NCBI GenBank assembly: GCA_900556025.1
Contig: USNG01000054.1
Coordinates: forward strand, 1 to 6,050
Length of the DNA stretch: 6,050 nucleotides
Origin: an uncultured Mycoplasmatota bacterium
Lineage (GTDB): Bacteria > Bacillota_I > Bacilli_A > RF39 > UBA660
Direction: 5' to 3'
The position numbers and the translations under genes were made by a program. Of the stretch, positions 1 through 5,380 are shown one piece after another (the first letter of the stretch is position 1; every line of letters starts with the position of its first letter). The notes under the pieces are model-generated. The model was not told where the DNA came from, did no database searches, and saw only the letters and a program-made list of their open reading frames with translations.

Positions 1-1
1 T

Positions 2-1033
2 AAAGTTTTAGCTGGGGTTATTATATTTTTAGTTCCTACAGTTGTTTCAGTAATTTTAAATGTTGCATGGACAGATTCAGAAGTAAATCAATGTTTAGTA
101 AACGCAACTAGTGAAAATATTGAAAAAGTAAGAATTGAACACACAAATGATTTAATAGATAGATTGGAAAATAATTTTAATATATCAAATTACAACACTG
201 CTTTATCTTCTGCTAAAAAAATTAAAGACACAAATACTAAAACAGAAATTATTAATAAAGTACAAAGTTATAAGAAATATGTTGATATGTCTAAAGAAAT
301 AGATAAATTAGCTCAAAATTATAATAGAAAACAATTTAGAATTTTGTATGATGAAGTTGAAAAAATAGAAATAAATAATATAAAAGAAAAATTTTTAGAA
401 AAACTTGAAGAGATAGGCGGTAAACCATTAAATATAGATCCTGGAACATATACATTTAGAGAAGATAATTTATCATATAAAGTGTATATATCTGGAGTTG
501 CAACTTATAATATGCCTTTAATTATGTATCTTCACGGTGATGGTGGTGGAGAGGACAGATTATATAATTTAGTAAAAAATATTTATGGAGATGATTTTCC
601 ATTCTTATTAGTAGCACCAATGGGTGGAATGTGGAATGAAACATCTGGCAGAAAAGAAGTCTTAAAGAAAATAGCTGATAAAGTATGCGAAGAATATTCA
701 TGCGATACTTCTAGAATATCAATATCAGGACATTCACGAGGTGCAATAGGGACATGGGCTATGGTAAATAAATATCCAAATTATTTCTATTCTGCTGTTC
801 CAGTAAGTTGTGGTGGAGGCATATCTGCATCAAACTTTAAAAACACAAAAGTAATGGCTTTTTGTGGAAACAGAGGAGACGACATTAATTATTACTATAA
901 TAGAATGGCAAGCAATGTAAATGCTATAAATAAAGCTGGAGGAAATGCAAAATTTGTAGAACTTAATGCAAATCATAGTGGTACTCCTCAATTAGCTTTT
1001 ACAAAAGAAACACTAGAATGGATGATTGAATAG
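2..1033 (+). CDS. Membrane-anchored alpha/beta hydrolase (esterase/peptidase-like), 5' end outside window
   Basis: The frame is open from the window edge, so at least 343 residues are visible and the true start lies upstream; the TTG at 164 is only an internal codon. Residues 2-23 form a hydrophobic membrane segment with an internal Pro (IIFLVPTVVSVIL). Residues about 40-140 are a charged, helical linker with two loosely similar units, each beginning NYN, near 63 and 106. The C-terminal domain has the alpha/beta-hydrolase layout: oxyanion loop HGDGGG (178-183), nucleophile elbow GHSRG with Ser245, an acid candidate in GNRGDD (Asp293/294) and His325 in NANHSG. The stretch SGHSRGAIGTW followed by YPNYF and CGGG resembles predicted esterases/peptidases of the COG4099 or PHB-depolymerase-like type. 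The substrate is unknown. A likely arrangement is membrane anchor, linker and catalytic domain outside the cell, but topology cannot be fixed without the missing N-terminus. A terminator follows immediately. Confidence 0.85.
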   Translation, partial: KVLAGVIIFLVPTVVSVILNVAWTDSEVNQCLVNATSENIEKVRIEHTNDLIDRLENNFNISNYNTALSSAKKIKDTNTKTEIINKVQSYKKYVDMSKEIDKLAQNYNRKQFRILYDEVEKIEINNIKEKFLEKLEEIGGKPLNIDPGTYTFREDNLSYKVYISGVATYNMPLIMYLHGDGGGEDRLYNLVKNIYGDDFPFLLVAPMGGMWNETSGRKEVLKKIADKVCEEYSCDTSRISISGHSRGAIGTWAMVNKYPNYFYSAVPVSCGGGISASNFKNTKVMAFCGNRGDDINYYYNRMASNVNAINKAGGNAKFVELNANHSGTPQLAFTKETLEWMIE

Positions 1034-1047
1034 AAAAATCACTTACG

Positions 1048-1075
1048 AAAAGTATTGAGAAACAATACTTTTTTT
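1048..1075 (+). terminator. Intrinsic terminator after the hydrolase gene
   Basis: A perfect 10-bp stem (AAAAGTATTG at 1048-1057 with CAATACTTTT at 1063-1072) encloses a 5-nt loop AGAAA and runs into a T tract to 1075, then ATTT. It begins 14 nt after the hydrolase stop codon. The stem has few G-C pairs, which is expected in so AT-rich a genome. It separates the hydrolase transcript from the downstream two-gene unit. Confidence 0.85.
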
Positions 1076-1085
1076 ATTTAAATAA

Positions 1086-1094
1086 TGTTACAAT
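1086..1094 (+). promoter_or_regulatory. Extended -10 promoter for the 1116-3421 unit
   Basis: TGTTACAAT at 1086-1094 matches the extended -10 pattern TGnTANAAT. There is no good -35 at the usual distance; the region at about 1066-1071 reads TACTTT inside the preceding terminator, so an extended -10 type promoter is inferred. Initiation would fall near 1101, leaving only about 15 nt before the ATG at 1116, and that leader still contains the full AGGAGG ribosome-binding site (1106-1111). Confidence 0.45.
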
Positions 1095-1115
1095 ATAGAT
1101 ACATCAGGAGGCCTT

Positions 1116-2735
1116 ATGCAAAAAAATCAAGATATCGAATCTATTAATTATAAAAATAATTTAACTTCAAGTATGCCAACTGACTTTGCCATATTACAGG
1201 GAGTAGAATATTCAAATAATGGAGCCAACTACTTAGTAGTAAATAATAGTTTATATTCAGTTTTTAATAGTGAAAGTTTAAAATGTGAAAAATTATCTGT
1301 TCAAAAACATTCACTTAAAAGCATTGGAGTTAGACTATCAACAAAAAATATGCAATATGACATAAACAATAAAGAAGAAAGTAATGCAATTGCAAAATTA
1401 TTAATGGGATATCCCAACTATCACATAGAGGAAGATTTTTATAACTTTTATAATCAAATTTTAAACAGTTTAGAAAATGAACCATTCATAGATGATTCTT
1501 ATTGCTTATTTTATCCTCAAACAGTTATTGAGTTTCCTTCTGATATAAAGCAAAAATATGTTTCAACATTAGAGTTTAAACCTAGAAAAAATATTTTTTC
1601 AAAAGAAATTACTTATAAAATAGTTGAAATAAATGGAATAAATTATCTAGAAGTTTTTAATGAAACAGGGCATGATGTAACTCTTTCAAATGGAAAAACT
1701 TATCACAATAATGAAAGAGTATTAATACAATTTGAAGAAGTTAAATGGACTAGTAATGATAAAGAATTAGTTTCTGAAAAAGTATTATGTTCTTCATCAT
1801 TAAATAGTACAAAAGAAGATATAAATTCTTTTATTCAAAATGATTTATATAGTCAAATGATTTCTAAACAAAAAAGAAAAAATAAACAGGTAAAAAGTGA
1901 TCTTGCTGATTTAATAAAATCAATTCATTTAGATACATATTATTACTACTTTGAAGACAATAGATTTAATAAGGAGTTTGAAAGAATATTAAGTAGTTTT
2001 TACAAAGAAACTATGAATTCAAAATCAAATGATATTTATAAAAAGTTAATAGAAGATTTAAAAGGATTAAAACAAGAAGTTGATGTTTTTTTTGAAGAAA
2101 ATAAAAAACCTATAAGTATATTAGAATTAATTTTATCAATTGAAAAGTTAGAAAAAGTACAATTGGATTCACAATTTTTTGAAAGAATTGAAAAGCAAAA
2201 AGATTTTCTAGATTTTTTAGAAACCTTTAAGCAAGAAGAATTATCTAAAATAAGAAAATATATTTTAGATCCACCAGTAAGCACAATATTAAAATATGAA
2301 AGTGAAGAAGAATTTCTAAAATATTTTGACTCAAGATTAAATTCATTTGTTAATCCAGCTAAAAAAGAATATTTAATCAAAATAAAAGCATCTATATCAG
2401 ATTATTCTTCAAAATTAAATACATTGTTTGGAATGATGGATATTGGAAAAAATAGAATAGGTAATTTAGTATATGAAAAAGAATACAGAAATATTCAATG
2501 GTTAGTATGGCATCATGTTGATAAAGACTACCGTGAAGTATTTGATAAAAGATTAGAAGAAATAAATTCATTTTATCGTGATGATTCTAATGAAATGAAT
2601 ATACCAGAAAAAGTTACTTTCTGTCTTATAGAATTAAAAAGAATGGAATATAACATACAAGAGTTAATAGACTCTCATAAAGAAGGAAAAAAGAGAGTAC
2701 TACTACAAAAATCATTCATTGATGATAAGGAGTAA
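1116..2735 (+). CDS. Hypothetical cytoplasmic protein, 539 aa, mixed N-terminal and helical C-terminal halves
   Basis: I do not recognise this protein. The start is well supported by AGGAGG at 1106-1111, 4 nt before the ATG. No signal peptide or membrane segment is visible, so it is probably cytoplasmic. Residues about 20-225 look mixed or beta-rich, with a strand-like stretch GINYLEVFNETGHDVTLSNG (174-193). A Lys/Arg-rich hinge (KQKRKNKQVK, 251-260) leads into a largely helical, charged C-terminal half (about 260-535). Conspicuous local features are YYYYF at 275-279 and an aromatic/His cluster WLVWHHVDKDYREVFDKR at 462-479. Cysteines are few, no nucleotide-binding or catalytic motif is evident, and the composition (Lys, Glu, Asn, Ile) matches the neighbours, giving no sign of recent transfer. 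It is almost certainly co-expressed with the next gene, whose ribosome-binding site lies inside its last codons. Confidence 0.9.
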   Translation: MQKNQDIESINYKNNLTSSMPTDFAILQGVEYSNNGANYLVVNNSLYSVFNSESLKCEKLSVQKHSLKSIGVRLSTKNMQYDINNKEESNAIAKLLMGYPNYHIEEDFYNFYNQILNSLENEPFIDDSYCLFYPQTVIEFPSDIKQKYVSTLEFKPRKNIFSKEITYKIVEINGINYLEVFNETGHDVTLSNGKTYHNNERVLIQFEEVKWTSNDKELVSEKVLCSSSLNSTKEDINSFIQNDLYSQMISKQKRKNKQVKSDLADLIKSIHLDTYYYYFEDNRFNKEFERILSSFYKETMNSKSNDIYKKLIEDLKGLKQEVDVFFEENKKPISILELILSIEKLEKVQLDSQFFERIEKQKDFLDFLETFKQEELSKIRKYILDPPVSTILKYESEEEFLKYFDSRLNSFVNPAKKEYLIKIKASISDYSSKLNTLFGMMDIGKNRIGNLVYEKEYRNIQWLVWHHVDKDYREVFDKRLEEINSFYRDDSNEMNIPEKVTFCLIELKRMEYNIQELIDSHKEGKKRVLLQKSFIDDKE

Positions 2736-2737
2736 TT

Positions 2738-3421
2738 ATGAAAAAAATATTAAATTACAAAATTGATTCAAAAGAAATACTAAAATTAAAGATAATAATG
2801 CTTGAAAGAGAAAAAGTAATAAAAAGAAAATTAAAATATTATTACTTAGAACCAATATCATTAGATTATAATAAAAATGTAGAGGAAATTAGAAATGAAT
2901 ATAATTACTTTCTAGAATTAGTAAAGAATAAAAGTGATAAAAACTTAATTGAAGAATCACTTATCAAATACTACAAATTAGTATCAAAAGAACAAATAAG
3001 AATAATTGCGCATTTAAACAAATATTATAAAGACAATGATGATGAAATAGAGTCAATAAAAAAACTTGAAGTTTATATTTCAGTTTTAAGTGGAGATACT
3101 TCACAAGATAATTTTAATAAAACATCAAGATACCTAGCATATTTAAGAGATAACTTTACCGAAACATCACCATCTTTAAAAGAAAAATTATCAGGATTAA
3201 TAGAAAAATTTCAAAAAAACATAGAATATATAATTAGTTATAAAATAATGGTAAAATATTCTAAAAAAGAAAAAGAAGAAAAAAATAAATCAAAAAACAA
3301 AAAATCAAATACTATTGATATAGATGATTTAGTAAAAACTCAAGTTGAAAATATTTTATTTGCATTTATGTTCCAAAATGCTGAAGAATATGAAACAATG
3401 ATTAGAAGATTGATATTATAA
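2738..3421 (+). CDS. Hypothetical helical lysine-rich protein, 227 aa, partner of the 1116 gene
   Basis: Unrecognised protein. The ATG lies 2 nt after the stop of the upstream gene, and its AAGGAG site (2727-2732) is embedded in that gene's last codons, so translation of the two is probably coupled. The sequence is almost entirely predicted helix with many Lys, Glu, Ile and Tyr residues. There is a coiled-coil-like stretch near 10-35, a helical region about 45-115 and a second about 145-172. A highly charged low-complexity Lys/Glu/Asn linker (about 173-190) is followed by a short acidic and hydrophobic tail (NTIDIDDLVKTQVENILFAF, 191-210). No signal peptide, membrane segment or catalytic motif is visible. 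It may form a complex with its neighbour; this is an inference from gene order only. No terminator is seen after it. Confidence 0.85.
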   Translation: MKKILNYKIDSKEILKLKIIMLEREKVIKRKLKYYYLEPISLDYNKNVEEIRNEYNYFLELVKNKSDKNLIEESLIKYYKLVSKEQIRIIAHLNKYYKDNDDEIESIKKLEVYISVLSGDTSQDNFNKTSRYLAYLRDNFTETSPSLKEKLSGLIEKFQKNIEYIISYKIMVKYSKKEKEEKNKSKNKKSNTIDIDDLVKTQVENILFAFMFQNAEEYETMIRRLIL

Positions 3422-3424
3422 CAA

Positions 3425-3453
3425 TTGAATTTATTACTTATATTATTTATAAT
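3425..3453 (+). promoter_or_regulatory. Sigma-A type promoter before the secreted-protein/tlyA pair
   Basis: TTGAAT (3425-3430) and TATAAT (3448-3453) are separated by exactly 17 bp. This is a near-consensus housekeeping promoter placed right after the stop of the 227-aa gene. Initiation would fall near 3460, giving an approximately 11-nt leader holding the GGAGG site (3462-3466) before the ATG at 3471. The surrounding sequence is very AT-rich, so the chance of a spurious match is not negligible. No terminator separates it from the upstream gene, so read-through is also possible. Confidence 0.55.
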
Positions 3454-3470
3454 TATATTATGGAGGATAT

Positions 3471-4013
3471 ATGAAGAAACATTTGGCTCTAATTATTTTA
3501 GTATTAATATTATCAGTATTATCAGTATCATTTGCATATTTTGGAGCAAATATAATAAAAAATGGAGATAATAAAATAGATATAAACACAGGAAGTCTAA
3601 AATTAAAAATAAGTGATGATAGCGTAAATATAGATGATTTACTACCAGTTTATGACTCAAATTATAGAACATCATATAAAAAAGAATTTACTATTACAAA
3701 TGAAGAAAATCTAAATGCTTGTTCAAAAATATATTTAAAGTTAAATAGTATAGATGAAGAACTTAAGAGTAAATATTTAAAATACATTTTAATTAAAGAT
3801 AATGAAGAAGTTTATGGTGACTTTAATAGTACAAGTGACAAATTATTATTAAAAAGTGAATATATAGAAAGCAATGATTCTAATAATTACACACTATATA
3901 TTTGGATTAGTTATGATGAAAATGAAAATCAAATAAACATGTTAGGCAAATCTTTAGAAGCAAGTATATATGTAGAAGGATTTGATGCAAGTGAAATTAC
4001 TGCTTGTAATTAA
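3471..4013 (+). CDS. Secreted TasA/camelysin-like protein (SipW-type signal), 180 aa
   Basis: The N-terminus is a classic export signal: Lys-Lys, then a long hydrophobic core (residues 5-20) ending SVSFAYFGANI. The A-Y-F motif just after the core resembles signal regions of SipW-dependent proteins such as TasA and CalY, whose cleavage sits near this point (here probably after Ala22). The mature part is short-strand rich (GSLKLKISDD, KEFTITNEE, KIYLKLNS, NYTLYIWISYDE, LEASIYVEG), which fits a beta-sandwich of the TasA/camelysin kind. Only two cysteines exist, Cys84 and Cys179, the latter one residue from the C-terminus, and they may form a disulfide outside the cell. Family membership is judged from the signal motif, size and strand pattern and is uncertain. 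No SipW peptidase is seen in the window. The next gene, tlyA, follows 8 nt later with its ribosome-binding site in the gap. Confidence 0.8.
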   Translation: MKKHLALIILVLILSVLSVSFAYFGANIIKNGDNKIDINTGSLKLKISDDSVNIDDLLPVYDSNYRTSYKKEFTITNEENLNACSKIYLKLNSIDEELKSKYLKYILIKDNEEVYGDFNSTSDKLLLKSEYIESNDSNNYTLYIWISYDENENQINMLGKSLEASIYVEGFDASEITACN

Positions 4014-4021
4014 GAGGTAAT

Positions 4022-4795
4022 ATGACAAGATTAGATATAGAACTAGTTAATAGAGGAATATTTGAAAGTAGAAGTAAAGCACAAAATGAAATAAAAAATG
4101 GAATTATTTATTGTAACAATAAATGTATAACTAAAAGCTCATTTGACGTTAAAGCAGAAGATAAAATAGAAATTAAAGGTGATACATTAAAATATGTTTC
4201 ACGTGGAGGATTAAAATTAGAAAAAGCTATCAATGAATTTAATATATCATTAGATAATAAAATTATGATAGATATAGGTTCATCTACTGGTGGATTTAGT
4301 GACTGTGCTTTGCAGAATAAAATAAATAAAATATATGCTATAGACGTTGGTACTGGTCAATTTAATAAAAGTTTATTAGAAAGTAAAAAAATAAATCTAT
4401 ATGAACAAACTGATTTTAGAAAAATAGATAATAATATTATTAAAGATGCAAATATAGCCACAATTGATGTATCATTTATATCAGTTACTAAATTAATAGA
4501 AAAGTTAGGTGAATTAACTAACTTAAAAGAAATAGTTTGCTTAATTAAACCACAATTTGAATGTGGATTAGAAGTAGCAAATAAATATAAAGGCGTTCCA
4601 TTAAATAAAGAAGTACATAGAGAAGTTATTAATAAAGTTATTAACTCATTTAAAAATATAAATTTCAATTTAAAAGATTTAACATATTCACCAATAAAGG
4701 GTGGGGACGGAAATATAGAATATTTAGCTTATTTTACTAGAGAAAAATCACAAAATTTACCTATAAATAGCATAATAACTAAAGCTTTTGAATAA
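4022..4795 (+). CDS. tlyA: TlyA-family rRNA (cytidine-2'-O)-methyltransferase
   Basis: TlyA enzymes transfer a methyl group from S-adenosylmethionine to the 2'-OH of specific cytidines in rRNA (23S, and in some species also 16S). Residues 1-55 are an S4 RNA-binding domain (RLDIELVNRGIFESRSKA, then IKNGIIY). YVSRGGLKLEKA (58-69) is the family linker motif, and DIGSSTGGFSDC (84-95) is the SAM-binding motif I. The conserved catalytic K-D-K-E set is present: Lys65, Asp149 (in IDVSFIS), Lys176 (in LIKPQFE) and Glu233 (in GNIEYL). The length of 257 aa is within the usual family size. The start at 4022 has GAGGT just upstream (4015-4018 plus) and gives a complete S4 domain. It lies 8 nt behind the secreted-protein gene, so the two are probably co-transcribed, and a terminator follows. 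In many Bacillota tlyA sits with isoprenoid/xseAB/argR/recN genes; that context is absent here. Confidence 0.95.
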   Translation: MTRLDIELVNRGIFESRSKAQNEIKNGIIYCNNKCITKSSFDVKAEDKIEIKGDTLKYVSRGGLKLEKAINEFNISLDNKIMIDIGSSTGGFSDCALQNKINKIYAIDVGTGQFNKSLLESKKINLYEQTDFRKIDNNIIKDANIATIDVSFISVTKLIEKLGELTNLKEIVCLIKPQFECGLEVANKYKGVPLNKEVHREVINKVINSFKNINFNLKDLTYSPIKGGDGNIEYLAYFTREKSQNLPINSIITKAFE

Positions 4796-4803
4796 AAAAT
4801 AAT

Positions 4804-4839
4804 AAAATCAATCGAATTTAGTTGACATTGATTTTTTTT
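4804..4839 (+). terminator. Intrinsic terminator after tlyA
   Basis: AAAATCAAT (4804-4812) pairs with ATTGATTTT (4827-4835) around a 14-nt loop, and the T run continues to 4839. It starts 8 nt after the tlyA stop. The large loop and AT-only outer pairs suggest moderate strength. The loop contains most of the -35 box of the downstream str promoter. Confidence 0.75.
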
Positions 4840-4850
4840 AATGGTAAAAT
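4822..4850 (+). promoter_or_regulatory. Strong sigma-A promoter of the str operon
   Basis: A perfect -35 TTGACA (4822-4827), a 17-bp spacer and -10 TAAAAT (4845-4850) preceded by TGG (4842-4844) form an extended -10. This is the best promoter match in the window and is suited to high expression of ribosomal protein genes. Initiation is expected near 4857. The -35 overlaps the loop and the first base of the 3' arm of the tlyA terminator. Confidence 0.85.
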
Positions 4851-4856
4851 CAAATA

Positions 4857-4940
4857 GATTTCGAGTTTTCTCACGCAGAAAACTTAAAAAAATAGAGAGT
4901 TTGATACACCTGGAAATGTGTACTAAGAAAGGAGAAAAAT
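4857..4940 (+). promoter_or_regulatory. Structured 5' leader of rpsL (candidate autoregulatory RNA)
   Basis: The approximately 84-nt leader between the predicted start of transcription and the rpsL ATG contains two inverted repeats. The first is perfect: AGTTTTCT (4864-4871), loop CACGC, AGAAAACT (4877-4884). The second is TACAC (4905-4909) with GTGTA (4918-4922) and an 8-nt loop CTGGAAAT, ending 5 nt before the AAAGGAG site (4928-4934). The 3' arm of the first hairpin (AAACTT, 4880-4885) could instead pair with GAGTTT (4897-4902), giving an alternative fold. Ribosomal protein operons are commonly controlled by a product protein binding its own leader; such a role here is inferred. No T run follows the first hairpin, so it is not a terminator. 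Confidence 0.5.
4923..4938 (+). repeat. Repeated 16-nt ribosome-binding element, copy 1 (rpsL)
   Basis: CTAAGAAAGGAGAAAA here is identical to 5360-5375 before rpsG. It contains the AAAGGAG Shine-Dalgarno core, 6 nt from the rpsL ATG. A related but diverged form (TAAGAAGGGAGAA) precedes fusA at 5846-5858. It probably serves efficient initiation on highly expressed genes. Confidence 0.8.
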
Positions 4941-5357
4941 ATGCCTACAATTAATCAATTAGTAAGAAAGAGTAGAGGACATAAAGTTAAAAAGAGTAAA
5001 AGTCCAGTATTAAATGTTGGATACAACTCTAAAGATAAACTTAAAACAAATAATTGTTCACCACAAAAACGTGGCGTTTGTACTCGTGTTTCTACTAAAA
5101 CACCTAAAAAACCAAACTCAGCTTTAAGAAAAATCGCTAGAGTTAGATTAAGTAACGGATATGAAGTTACTTGCTATATTGGTGGTGAAGGACACAACTT
5201 ACAAGAACATAGTGTTGTTTTAATTCGTGGTGGTCGTGTTAAAGACTTAATCGGTGTTCGTTATCATATTGTTCGTGGTACTTTAGATACAGCTGGTATT
5301 GATAAGAGAAGACAAGGTAGAAGTAAATACGGAACTAAGAAACCTAAAAATAAATAA
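4941..5357 (+). CDS. rpsL: 30S ribosomal protein S12
   Basis: S12 sits at the decoding centre of the 30S subunit and governs accuracy of tRNA selection. The 138 aa equal the Bacillus length and the sequence aligns throughout: [10 protein letters not shown] start, [10 protein letters not shown], the [11 protein letters not shown] loop (54-64), [23 protein letters not shown] (81-103) and the [10 protein letters not shown] tail. Lys56 and Lys101, the two lysines at which streptomycin-resistance substitutions commonly arise, are wild type. Asp102 is the residue methylthiolated by RimO in other bacteria. The oddity is Ile104 where nearly all S12 proteins have Pro (KDLPGVRYH reads KDLIGVRYH here). 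It is the first gene of the str operon, with AAAGGAG 6 nt before the ATG and its own strong promoter. Arg codon CGT is frequent here, whereas the accessory genes use almost only AGA, as expected of a highly expressed gene. Confidence 0.99.
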   Translation: MPTINQLVRKSRGHKVKKSKSPVLNVGYNSKDKLKTNNCSPQKRGVCTRVSTKTPKKPNSALRKIARVRLSNGYEVTCYIGGEGHNLQEHSVVLIRGGRVKDLIGVRYHIVRGTLDTAGIDKRRQGRSKYGTKKPKNK

Positions 5358-5359
5358 AT

Positions 5360-5375
5360 CTAAGAAAGGAGAAAA
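5360..5375 (+). repeat. Repeated 16-nt ribosome-binding element, copy 2 (rpsG)
   Basis: Exact second copy of the element at 4923-4938, filling most of the 23-nt rpsL-rpsG gap. The AAAGGAG core at 5365-5371 lies 9 nt before the rpsG ATG. Confidence 0.8.
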
Positions 5376-5380
5376 GAAAC

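Noticed and set aside
164..166. TTG as the start of the hydrolase gene
   Set aside because: The same frame is open back to position 2 and encodes a plausible membrane segment; there is no good ribosome-binding site before 164, so the gene starts outside the window.
2086..2093. Run of eight T in the 539-aa gene as a phase-variation tract
   Set aside because: The run is short for such a tract in an AT-rich genome, the frame is intact and nothing else suggests switching.
2036..2380. Minus-strand reading frame of 114 codons
   Set aside because: It lies wholly inside the 539-aa gene, has no ribosome-binding site and its Ser/Phe/Asn-rich composition is what the complement of an AT-rich gene gives.
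3448..3457. TATAATTATA palindrome as an operator
   Set aside because: It overlaps the -10 box in extremely AT-rich sequence; a 10-nt AT-only palindrome is expected by chance.
3493..3675. Minus-strand reading frame of 60 codons
   Set aside because: Leu/Ile/Tyr-rich shadow of the secreted-protein gene with no supporting signals.
4357..4668. Minus-strand reading frame of 103 codons
   Set aside because: It is antisense to conserved tlyA motifs, with low-complexity hydrophobic content and no initiation signals.
4863..4885. Leader hairpin as an attenuator terminator
   Set aside because: The perfect stem is followed by TAAAAAAATAG, not a T run, so it cannot work as a standard intrinsic terminator on the + strand.
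5358..5380. S7 autoregulatory site between rpsL and rpsG as in E. coli
   Set aside because: The gap is only 23 nt and mostly ribosome-binding element, with no room for the known structure.
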